Shown here in pieces: positions 13,709-21,400 of a DNA stretch of 21,543 nucleotides; position 1 is the stretch's first letter; each line of letters starts with the position of its first letter. Under the pieces are notes generated by a model. That model did no database searches and was not told the origin of the DNA. It saw only the letters and a program-made list of their open reading frames with translations. Both the position numbers and the translations under genes were made by a program. The stretch is from assembly GCA_947259625.1 (NCBI GenBank), contig CAMYMY010000013.1, positions 1 through 21,543 on the forward strand. The letters run 5' to 3'. The stretch comes from an uncultured Kiloniellales bacterium (lineage in GTDB: Bacteria; Pseudomonadota; Alphaproteobacteria; Kiloniellales; JAKSDN01).

Positions 13709-14628
13709 GAGAACAGCAGGGACGACAGCCGCCGGCGGGCCTGGAGGGTCAAGGGGTTCGTGGCGCCCCAGGCCTCGAAGAACTTGACCAGCTGCTTGCG
13801 TGCGCCTTCGTCGTTCCAGCTCCGGTCCCGGCGGATGATCTCCAGCAGCTCGTCCGCCGCCGCCTCGGACTTGTCGGCCGCGTAGAGCGCCATGGCGAGA
13901 TCGAAACGCGCCTGGTGGTCGTCGTTGTCTTGCGCCACCCGCGCCATCAGATCGGGAATCTCGCCGGCGTCCGCGCCGGCCTCGGCGAGCTCCAGCGCCG
14001 TGGCGACCGGCGCGAAGGCCGGATCCTTGCGCAGGTCCTCGGGCAGGCCGTCGAAGACCTGCCTGGCGCCGGCGTGGTCGCCGCTGGCGAGCAGGCAGCG
14101 GAGCGTGCCCGCGAGGGCCCGGACGTTCTGCGCTTCGTGCTGCAGCACCTGGCCGAACAGTGCGGAGGCCGCCCCGGTCTCGCCGGCCTCCAGCGCGGCC
14201 TCGGCCTCTTCCAGCGCCTGGTCGATCGGATTGGCGCCCGTCGCCGTGCCGGCGGTTTGGGTCAGGCGATCGATGAAGCTCTTGATCTGGCTTTCCGGCA
14301 GCGCACCCTGGAACGCATCGACCGGGCGCCCCTGGTGGAAGGCGTAGACCGTCGGGATCGACTGAACCCGCATCTGGGCGGCCAACTCCTGGTTCTCGTC
14401 GATGTTGATCTTGACCAGGCGGACCGCGCCGCGCGCGGCCGTGACCGTCTTCTCCAGCAACGGCGTAAGCTGCTTGCAGGGGCCGCACCAGGGCGCCCAG
14501 AAGTCGACGATCACCGGTGCGCTCAGCGACGCCTCGATGACGTCCTGGGCGAACCGGGCGGTATTGGAGTCCTTTATGACGTCCGCGGGCGGCGGGCCAC
14601 CGCTGTCCCCGCCGATGATGGGTTCCAT
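13705..14628 (-). CDS. YbbN/CnoX-like thioredoxin with TPR region
   Basis: 307 residues from ATG 14628. A thioredoxin domain occupies about 20-125, with the active-site WAPWCGPCK (C48, C51) and the cis-proline loop 'VQSIPTVYAF' (about 90-99). The rest (about 135-300) is helical, with tetratricopeptide-like repeats such as 'LEEAEAALEAGETGAASALFGQVLQ' and 'ARFDLAMALYAADKSEAADELL'. This is the layout of E. coli YbbN (CnoX), a holdase-type co-chaperone working with GroEL and DnaK. E. coli YbbN lacks a full CXXC, whereas here both cysteines are present, so redox activity is likely, as in the alphaproteobacterial versions. A start 23 codons upstream is possible, but the added part is non-conserved. 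It leads the cluster and is translationally coupled to the LON-domain gene. Confidence 0.9.
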   Translation of the reverse strand: MEPIIGGDSGGPPPADVIKDSNTARFAQDVIEASLSAPVIVDFWAPWCGPCKQLTPLLEKTVTAARGAVRLVKINIDENQELAAQMRVQSIPTVYAFHQGRPVDAFQGALPESQIKSFIDRLTQTAGTATGANPIDQALEEAEAALEAGETGAASALFGQVLQHEAQNVRALAGTLRCLLASGDHAGARQVFDGLPEDLRKDPAFAPVATALELAEAGADAGEIPDLMARVAQDNDDHQARFDLAMALYAADKSEAAADELLEIIRRDRSWNDEGARKQLVKFFEAWGATNPLTLQARRRLSSLLFS

Positions 14629-14759
14629 GGAAGGCGTGTCCTCTTTCGAATCTGTCCTGGCGTCAGCGGTCCTGTCGGCCCGGTGTCTCTTGTCCATACA
14701 TGGCCGTTTCGCCCGCCCGAGGCAAGCCTTCGGTCAAGTCGGCCCGGGCCCGCCGGGTC

Positions 14760-15299
14760 TCACAGGGCGTCCAGGTCGAGGAGCTCTGGCGCGTGGCCTA
14801 CGGCCTCCAGGAAGCGGACCAGATCGGCGGCCGCGAGCGCCGTCGTCATGTCGTTGACGAGGGGGTGGCAGTTGACCGGATTTCGCTCCAGCATCGCCTT
14901 GTCCAGCACCACCTGGACGGCGCCCGTCTTGTCGTTGATCGCGGCAAAGGGCGTGACCGCGCCGGGCAGGATGCCCAGATGCGTCATGAGGCGCTCGGCG
15001 CTGCCGAAGGAGAACCGCCCCGCGCTCAGCGCTCCGGCCAGTTTCTTCAGATCGATCTGCCGGTCCTCCAGGCAGGTCACCAGCCACATGGCCCCCTTCT
15101 TGTTGCGCAGGAACAGGTTCTTGATGTGGGCGCCGGGCAGCTCGCCGCGCAGCGCCTTGGCCTCCTCCACGGTGAAGACCGGCGGGTGCGCGACCGTACG
15201 CACCTCGATGTCCAGGGCCGCCAGCCGCGCGAAGAGGTCGTCGGGCGTCGCCGGGGGCGATCCGTCGGCCAGGACCGCGGGGGTGTCGTCGCTGTTCAT
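14760..15299 (-). CDS. YbaK/ProX-type trans-editing protein (prolyl-tRNA synthetase-associated domain)
   Basis: 179 residues with one YbaK/aminoacyl-tRNA deacylase domain. 'LFARLAALDIEVRTVAHPPVFTVEEAKALRGELPGAHIKNLFLRNKKG' (about 22-69) is the family opening, and the lysines near 'NLFLRNKKG' sit where the editing-site lysine lies. 'GAVTPFAAINDKTGAVQVVLDK' (about 113-134) and 'NPVNCHPLVNDMTTAL' (about 140-155) complete it. Such stand-alone domains remove alanine wrongly attached to tRNA-Pro (ProXp-ala, also called PrdX); the exact tRNA and amino acid are inferred. ATG 15299 is chosen over the much longer open frame because the upstream part is unrelated. It is divergent from the tRNA-Gly gene 115 bases away. 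Confidence 0.88.
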   Translation of the reverse strand: MNSDDTPAVLADGSPPATPDDLFARLAALDIEVRTVAHPPVFTVEEAKALRGELPGAHIKNLFLRNKKGAMWLVTCLEDRQIDLKKLAGALSAGRFSFGSAERLMTHLGILPGAVTPFAAINDKTGAVQVVLDKAMLERNPVNCHPLVNDMTTALAAADLVRFLEAVGHAPELLDLDAL

Positions 15300-15362
15300 G
15301 GCCGGCGACCTTAACCGCCGGCCCGCCGGCCCGCAAGCGACCCGCGCGTGCCCACTCCGTCC

Positions 15363-15391
15363 TTGCAATGCGGTCCGAAAGGTACTATCTG
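15363..15391 (+). promoter_or_regulatory. Candidate promoter of tRNA-Gly
   Basis: TTGCAA (15363-15368), a 17-base spacer and TATCTG (15386-15391) lie 22 bases before the mature tRNA 5' end. The -10 match is only moderate (TAT conserved), but position and spacing fit a tRNA promoter. Confidence 0.4.
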
Positions 15392-15413
15392 CCGACAGTT
15401 CAATGTTCACGAC

Positions 15414-15488
15414 GCGGGCGTAGCTCAGGGGTAGAGCGCAACCTTGCCAAGGTTGAAGTCGTGAGTTCGAATCTCATCGCCCGCTCCA
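15414..15488 (+). tRNA. tRNA-Gly (anticodon GCC), CCA encoded
   Basis: Full cloverleaf by hand. The acceptor stem GCGGGCG (15414-15420) pairs with CGCCCGC (15478-15484), and the D arm contains TAGCTCAGGGGTAGAGC. The anticodon stem CAACC/GGTTG closes the loop TTGCCAA with anticodon GCC at 15446-15448. The T loop carries GTTCGAATC. Discriminator T at 15485 is followed by an encoded CCA (15486-15488). It is read by glycine codons GGC and GGU, the dominant glycine codons in this GC-rich sequence. Confidence 0.98.
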
Positions 15489-15494
15489 ATTCAG

Positions 15495-15530
15495 CGCCGC
15501 CGGTCGAGCCCGAGGCTCCCGGCGGCGTTT
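15495..15530 (+). terminator. Rho-independent terminator of tRNA-Gly
   Basis: A perfect 9-base-pair stem CGCCGCCGG/CCGGCGGCG (15495-15503 with 15519-15527), extended inside by GAGCC/GGCTC (15506-15510 with 15514-15518) and followed by TTT. It begins six bases after the encoded CCA. Confidence 0.7.
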
Positions 15531-15569
15531 CGCGTTCGCGGCGGAACGCCGGAATGCCGGTGCGTCGGG

Positions 15570-16727
15570 CTAGGCCTCGGCCCCGTCGGCGACCGCCTCG
15601 CCTTCGTCCGGCAGGTGCTGGGTGTTGCCCATGATCTGGCCGCCCGCCTCGATGACGATCTCGCGGTAGCGGGTCGTGCCGGAGACGCTGCCCGTCGGGG
15701 AGATGTAGAGCTTCTCCGAGACGGTCAATTCGCCTTCGTAGTTGCCGTGAATCTCGGCGTACTCGACCTCGGCGCTGCCGATGAAGCGGCCGCCCTTGGC
15801 GAGCTGCAACTGCCGTGTCCGGGCGGTGGCTTCGAGGTGTCCCTCGACCAGCAGCTCGGCGCATTCGCAAAGCTTGGCGACCAGGCGAATGCCGCGGCCG
15901 ACGGTCAATACCTCGCTGTCGTCCGGGCCGGTCTCCGCCATCGGGGCGGGCGGTTCCGCCACGGGGGCCTGTTGCTCGGGTGCGCCGGCCGGCGGCCCGT
16001 CCTCCTGGTTCTGCAAGGCCTGGGGCTGCTGTTGCTCGTTCGCCACGGCGGCAGGGACCAGCTCGGATTGTTCCGACGGCACGGAGGAGGCCCACGCGGC
16101 GGGCTCGGGACCCGGTGGCGACGGCTCTGCGATGCCCAGGTGCTCTGCGATGTCCGAGAAGACGAGCTCTTCGGGCGCGGTCTCGCGGGGCGCCGGATCC
16201 GGCTGCTCCTCCTCGAAGGCCGCATGGTCCTGAAACGTCTCTTCGGCGGGCGCGGCGGTTTGCGGCGGGTCCCCTTCAGGGGTGGGCTCAGGCCACGCCT
16301 CTTCAGCGAAGACGAGCCCCGGCTCCGCCTCTTCCGCCAGGACAGGCTCTTGTTGCGCCTCTTCGGCCTGGACGGGATCCTCTTGCATCGCTTCGACGGT
16401 TTCGGCGTCGTGTTGGGCGTCCTCGGGTTCCTGGCGAGCCGGCTCGTGCGACAGGGAGTCCAAGCCCGTCTCCTTGGCGGGCGCGGGATCGGGCTGGGGC
16501 GTCTCCGCGGACGAGGGCTCCTGGCGCTCTTCTAGATCCGGCTCGGAGTCCGGCGTGGCCGGATCGGACTTGTCGGCGGCGCCGGTGGCATAACGGGTCA
16601 CCCGGCTCAGGCGATGGGCCACGGTCGCCTCGCCCCGGATCTCTTCCGGATCGAGGTCTGAGTCCCTAGCGTCGGTCGAGTCTTCGGCCGCCGCTTCGCT
16701 CCATTCGGATTGCTCTCGCCGGTCCAC
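15570..16727 (-). CDS. Bactofilin-family protein with long acidic N-terminal extension
   Basis: 385 residues. The C-terminal domain (about 272-370) is a bactofilin (polymer-forming cytoskeletal) right-handed beta-helix: 'VLTVGRGIRLVAKLCECAELLVEGHLEA', 'LAKGGRFIGSAEVEYAEIHGNYEGELTV' and 'LYISPTGSVSGTTRYREIVIEAGGQIMG'. Bactofilins self-assemble into filaments or patches that shape cells or place cell-wall enzymes. Here the first 270 residues are a very acidic, Pro/Glu/Gln/Ala-rich and probably disordered extension, far longer than in most bactofilins (usually 120-250 residues in all). It includes a ten-residue periodic segment (about 121-190). The start is GTG 16727; a nearby ATG is out of frame and no clear ribosome-binding site is seen. 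The gene converges on tRNA-Gly and follows the PAS_5-like gene by 158 bases. Confidence 0.85.
   Translation of the reverse strand: MDRREQSEWSEAAAEDSTDARDSDLDPEEIRGEATVAHRLSRVTRYATGAADKSDPATPDSEPDLEERQEPSSAETPQPDPAPAKETGLDSLSHEPARQEPEDAQHDAETVEAMQEDPVQAEEAQQEPVLAEEAEPGLVFAEEAWPEPTPEGDPPQTAAPAEETFQDHAAFEEEQPDPAPRETAPEELVFSDIAEHLGIAEPSPPGPEPAAWASSVPSEQSELVPAAVANEQQQPQALQNQEDGPPAGAPEQQAPVAEPPAPMAETGPDDSEVLTVGRGIRLVAKLCECAELLVEGHLEATARTRQLQLAKGGRFIGSAEVEYAEIHGNYEGELTVSEKLYISPTGSVSGTTRYREIVIEAGGQIMGNTQHLPDEGEAVADGAEA
16158..16367 (-). repeat. Degenerate 30-bp (10-residue) tandem repeat inside the bactofilin gene
   Basis: Codons 121-190 fall into seven ten-residue units that share an acidic start and a Pro/hydrophobic end: AEEAQQEPVL, AEEAEPGLVF, AEEAWPEPTP, EGDPPQTAAP, AEETFQDHAA, FEEEQPDPAP and RETAPEELVF. 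The first three begin with an identical AEEA. The DNA repeats with period 30 but is diverged, so it is an old duplication rather than a recent slippage tract. Confidence 0.6.
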
Positions 16728-16885
16728 TGTTCCACCATCGTTGCCTAAGGTCGTCTTCGTCGGTGCGGGTGCTACGGCTGCACTGGACCCAAGCTGCCAT
16801 CAGTTGGTTAATTTCTGCTTATTTCGAAGTGGCTTGTCGGGCGGGCCGAATCTTCCGATGCGCGCCGGGGCGGCCCCGTCTCGTC

Positions 16886-18157
16886 CTATCCTGAGCTCTT
16901 GGGGTCGGTCTGGGACGATGTCGCCCGGCCCCGCCTCTCCCGGCTGATCGTTCTGGCGGCGCGTCCGGCGGCGGCGTCGACGACCGAGGGCGGTTCATCC
17001 AGGATGCGGAGCGCCTCGATGACGCCGGGCCGCCCGACGGACCGGCGTCCGAGGATCAGGACGAAACCGTCCGCTCCGCCCTCGATGTCCGTGATCAGGC
17101 CGAGCGAGTCGACGGTGTGCAGAAGGTCATTCGCGTGTTCCGTCGTATTCTTCGGACCGTTCCTCGCCGTCCGCCGGGCCGCCCGCTCGGCCCTGACACA
17201 GCCCTTCAAGCCGCCTTGCTGGGACTCCAAGAAGCTCTTGAAGCCGCTCGGCGTCCGGCCGCAACGTTTCGCATAGCTCAGCGCGGCCGCGTACTCGGAC
17301 AGGCGTGTCTTCTCGTAGTCGCTGCCGAACGCCAGCTTTACGACCGGAATGAAGGGCGCGCGCACCTGCGACTTGAGCCCGGCGGCGGCGAGCAGCTGTC
17401 CGAAGGCCTCCGGGTCGTCTTCGGCCCGAAAGTGGAAGGCGTAGACGCGCTCGAGCGCGGCGTAGAGCGCCTTGTGCGAGCGGGAGTCCGCGGCCGCCAA
17501 CTTGCGCACCGCGGTCCGGCAGTCCCGCAGGCTCTGGCGCAGGGTATCCGGGCTCTTGCCGCGTGCCTGGTCGCGGGCCACTTCGGTTTCGACCACGGCC
17601 AGGAGACCACGGGCATCCTGGGCTTGAGCCGGACCGTCCCGCCCCGGAGTCTCGGCCCCGGCGTAGGGCGCGTCCACCTCGACGATCCTGCTCGTGACGG
17701 CGCCGACGATGTAGTCGATGGTCTTCCCCTCCGCCGTAAAGGGCAGCAGGAGCCCGCGGCAAAGCGTTATCCGGTCGGGGCCACTGGCATATTCGTACTC
17801 GAACTCCGAGGGCCCCTTGCTGTCGAGGACCTCGCGATACCGGTTGGCGACCCGCGCCAAGAGCGAGCCGTGCGGAACCTCGGAGAGCTTCCTGCCGGCG
17901 CCGGTTTTCGCGCATTCGACGGACAGCCCCTGCCCGAGGTGGCGAACCAGGGGATCTTCCGGATCATGCCCGAGGTCCAGCATGAAGGCATGCGGTCCGA
18001 ACCCCGGGACGGCCTCGACGTCGAACCCGTTTATGCGTGGGTATGGCTCCGGGCCGCAGAGCCGCGCCCAATACTCCAGCAACTGCGGAGCCATCCGCCG
18101 TTCGACCAGATCGCGCGGCTGAAGACGAGATAGAGGTGGCTCTGACCATGGAGGCAT
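16886..18157 (-). CDS. PAS_5-like domain protein with uncharacterised C-terminal region
   Basis: 423 residues. Residues about 22-158 resemble the PAS_5 family widespread in Rhodospirillales. Evidence is 'LLEYWARLCGPEPYPRINGFDVEAVPGFGPHAFMLDL' followed by 'SLLARVANRYREVLDSKGPSEFEYEY' and 'CRGLLLPFTAEGKTIDYIVGAV', the usual order for that sensor fold. Residues about 205-330 form a helical region with a distinctive stretch 'VRAPFIPVVKLAFGSDYEKTRLSEYAAALSYAKRCG' (about 265-300) that I cannot assign. After a short basic linker (about 323-336), residues 337-400 look like another small alpha/beta unit ending in 'GFVLILGRRSVGRPGVIEALRIL'. No kinase, cyclase or DNA-binding signature is visible. ATG 18157 lacks a clear ribosome-binding site. 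Likely a cytoplasmic regulatory or adaptor protein; function unknown. Confidence 0.75.
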   Translation of the reverse strand: MPPWSEPPLSRLQPRDLVERRMAPQLLEYWARLCGPEPYPRINGFDVEAVPGFGPHAFMLDLGHDPEDPLVRHLGQGLSVECAKTGAGRKLSEVPHGSLLARVANRYREVLDSKGPSEFEYEYASGPDRITLCRGLLLPFTAEGKTIDYIVGAVTSRIVEVDAPYAGAETPGRDGPAQAQDARGLLAVVETEVARDQARGKSPDTLRQSLRDCRTAVRKLAAADSRSHKALYAALERVYAFHFRAEDDPEAFGQLLAAAGLKSQVRAPFIPVVKLAFGSDYEKTRLSEYAAALSYAKRCGRTPSGFKSFLESQQGGLKGCVRAERAARRTARNGPKNTTEHANDLLHTVDSLGLITDIEGGADGFVLILGRRSVGRPGVIEALRILDEPPSVVDAAAGRAARTISRERRGRATSSQTDPKSSG

Positions 18158-18480
18158 GGCGGGAAAGGACTCGCTCGAGTAAGGCTATGTCAACAAATGT
18201 AACGTGAGCACCATTGCATATTCATTAATATTCTACGTCTAGTGCATGTGGCGGTCAGCGTCATTATCTTATTGAAAAACCAGCATTAATACGGACGGCG
18301 GCGGGTCATGAAGCGCTCAAGGCGCAAGCCGCCGAGTCCGGCGGGTCCGGCGGTGAGGGGCAACCTGGGCGCGCGCGTCAGGGCGCCGCCACTTCGAGCC
18401 CTTCCCCTTGGCTAGTGGAATGGTTTAGCTTTCAGCGCAGGATCCGCGGTCAGGTAGGCCGACCACGCACGAGGACCGGC
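18158..18480. other. 323-base divergent intergenic region, partly AT-rich
   Basis: This region separates the PAS_5-like gene (minus) from the glutamate dehydrogenase gene (plus). Bases about 18180-18300 are strikingly AT-rich for this genome, with runs such as ATTCATTAATATTC; the rest is GC-rich. A minus-strand promoter is suggested at 18230-18258. The GC-rich half holds a small hairpin CCGCCG/CGGCGG with a nearby repeat of GTCCGGCGG (about 18337-18353). GAGGA at 18471-18475 is the ribosome-binding site of the dehydrogenase. I found no convincing plus-strand promoter and no credible gene. Confidence 0.6.
18230..18258 (-). promoter_or_regulatory. Candidate sigma-70 promoter of the PAS_5-like gene
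   Basis: On the minus strand CTGACC (18258-18253), a 17-base spacer and TAGAAT (18235-18230) match the consensus at 4 and 5 of 6 positions. The predicted start near 18223 leaves a leader of about 66 bases before ATG 18157. Confidence 0.45.
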
Positions 18481-21400
18481 ATGGCGTTCAAGGCCCAGCA
18501 GCTGAAAAGCGAATTGATCGAAAAGATCGAGGAACGTGTGCACCAGCGGCTCGAGCCGCAGCGCGCCGCGCTAGCCGACCGTTTCATACAGCAGTTCTAC
18601 GCAAATGTGCCGCCGGACGATATTCTCCACGACACGCCGGACAATCTGTATGGCGCCGCGCTGGCGTTGCTCGCGTTCGCAAAGCGGCGCAAGCCGGGAG
18701 AGGCGAAGATCCGGGTCTACAGCCCACGGCTCGAGGAGCAGGGCTGGAAATCGGCCCATACGATCGTCGAGATCATAAACGACGACATGCCGTTCCTGGT
18801 CGACTCGGTCACGGCCGAGCTGCACCGGCTGGACGCCAAGGTGCACCTGGTCATCCACCCGATCCTGCCCTTGAAACGCGCTGCCGACGGCAGATTGACC
18901 GGGCTCTACGAGCCCGGGAGCGGCGCGAAGGGCGCGCTCAACGAATCCGTGATGCACGTGCAGGTCAGCGAACAGCCGAGCGAGCGCCACGAGCTGATCC
19001 GCGAGGGACTCGCGAGTGTCCTCGCCGATGTCCGGGCCGCCGTCGAGGACTGGCCGGTCATGCGCCAACGCTGCCGGGAAGTGATCGCCGAGTTGATTCA
19101 AAATCCGCCAAAGCTGCCGCGGGAGGAGATCGAGGCCGGCATCCCCTTTCTCGAGTGGCTCGACGACAATCACTTCACCTACCTCGGTTATCGCGAGTAC
19201 CACTTCGAGGGCACGGGCGCGAAGGCGATCACGCGGGTGCCGGCCGAAGGCGGACTCGGTGTCTTGCGCGACGAGAGCATCCCGGTCTTCGAAGGACTTC
19301 GGAACTTCGGCAAGCTGCCGGTCGAGGTGCGCGACTTCCTGAGGCAGCCGCAGCTTGTCCGCATCACCAAGGCGAACCGGCGGGCGACCGTGCATCGCCG
19401 CGTCCACATGGACACCATCGCCGTCAAGTCCTTCGACAAGAAGGGCAAGGTGACCGGCGAACGGCTCTTCCTGGGTCTCTTCACCTCTGTGGCCTATTCG
19501 CGCAGCCCGCGGGAAATTCCGCTGCTGCGCGAGAAGGTGGCGCGCACGGTCAAACGGGCGGGTTTTGCACCCAGCAGCCACGACGCCAAGGCCCTGGCCC
19601 ACATCCTGGACAATTATCCGCGCGATGAGCTGTTCCAGATCTCCGAGGACGAGCTGTTCGCCACGGCAACGGGCATCCTGCACCTGCAGGAGCGGCAGCG
19701 CGTCGCGCTCTTCGTGCGCCGCGATCCCTTCGAGCGCTTCGTCTCGGCCCTCGTCTTCGTGCCGCGCGACCGATACGACACCAACCTGAGGCTGAGGATC
19801 CAGGACGTCCTCGCCCGGACCTACGACGGATCGGTCGAGGCCTTCAACACCCACCTGACGGATGCCGCGCTCGCGCGATTGCACATCACGGTCAAGACCA
19901 CGCCGGGCGCGGTGCCCGAGGTCGACTTGGGGGGCCTGGAGACCAAGCTGGTCGAAACGGCGCGGTCCTGGGTCGACGATCTGGAAGAGGCCCTGGTGGA
20001 GGCGCGCGGCGAGGAACAGGGTGTCCGCGGCCTGCGGCGCTTCGCAAAGGCCTTTCCGGCGAACTACCAGGACCATTTCAACGCCCAGGGCGCGGTTTTC
20101 GACATCACCCGTATCGAGGAAGCGCTCGAGACCGGGCAGCTTGCCATGAACTTGTACCGTCCCATCGAGGCGGAGGAGAATCAGCTCCGGTTCAAGATCT
20201 ATGTGCCCGGCGACCCGGTGCCGTTGAGCGACGTGCTGCCCATGCTGGAGAACATGGGCCTCAAGGTGATCGGCGAGGTGCCCTACCAGGTCCATCTTCC
20301 GGACCTCGCCAAGCCGGTTTGGATCCACGACTTCGATACCGTCACCGAAGGCGGGGCCGTGGTCGACCTGGGGCGGGCCAAGGAGGCCTTTCACGACAGT
20401 TTCGCCCGGGTCTGGCGGGGCGAAATGGAGAACGACGGGTTCAACAAGCTGGTCCTGAGGGCCGGTCTTACCGCCCGCGAGGTGAAGGTGCTGCGCGCCT
20501 ACTGCAAGTATCTGCGCCAAGCCGGGATCCCCTTCTCCCAGGCCTATATGGAGGAAACCCTCCAAGGAAACCCGCAGATCGCACGCCGGCTGGCCGATCT
20601 CTTCGAAAGCCGCTTCGATCCGGCGGCGCCGCGCGAAGGGACACCTGCGGAGGACTTGGCGCAAGAAATCCAGGATCTCCTGGAGCAGGTCAGCAACCTG
20701 GACGAAGACAGAATCATCCGGCGCTTCCTGAACATCATCGAGGCGACGCTCAGAACCAACTTCTTCCAGGAGGGCGCCGACGGCGGGGAAAAGAGCTACA
20801 TATCCTTCAAGCTGAACTCGCAGAACATCGAGGAGCTGCCCCTGCCCCGGCCGTTTCGCGAGATCTTCGTCTACAGCCCCAGGGTCGAGGGCGTGCATCT
20901 TCGTTTCGGCAAGGTGGCGCGCGGCGGCTTGCGCTGGTCGGACCGGCGCGAGGACTTCCGCACCGAGGTTCTTGGGCTGGTCAAGGCCCAGCAGGTGAAG
21001 AACGCGGTCATCGTCCCGGTTGGCTCGAAAGGCGGCTTCGTGGTCAAGCGTCCACCGGCCCCGGACGCCGGACGGGAGGGACTGCTGAACGAGGGGATCG
21101 AGTGCTACAAGACCTTTCTCCGCGGGTTGCTCGACATCACCGACAACCTCAAGGGTGCCGAGGTCGTGCCGCCGCGGGCCGTCGTGCGCCACGACGAGGA
21201 CGACCCCTATCTCGTGGTCGCCGCCGACAAGGGCACGGCGACCTTCTCCGACATCGCCAACGGCGTGTCGGCGGAGTACGGCTTCTGGCTCGACGACGCC
21301 TTTGCGTCCGGCGGCTCGGCCGGCTACGACCACAAGAAGATGGCCATCACCGCCCGCGGCGCCTGGGAATCGGTCAAGCGCCACTTCCGCGAGATCGGTA

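Noticed and set aside
15368..15634. An 88-codon plus-strand frame over tRNA-Gly
   Set aside because: It translates through the tRNA and its terminator; tRNA-derived frames of this kind are common false genes.
18188..18193. A perfect TTGACA -35 box on the minus strand near the PAS_5-like gene
   Set aside because: No -10-like hexamer at 16-18 bases downstream (GTCCTT there), and the start would fall almost at the ATG.
18308..18415. A 35-codon basic peptide frame (starting MKRSRRKPPS) before glutamate dehydrogenase
   Set aside because: No good ribosome-binding site, repeat-driven Pro/Ala/Arg composition, and no way to tell it from chance.
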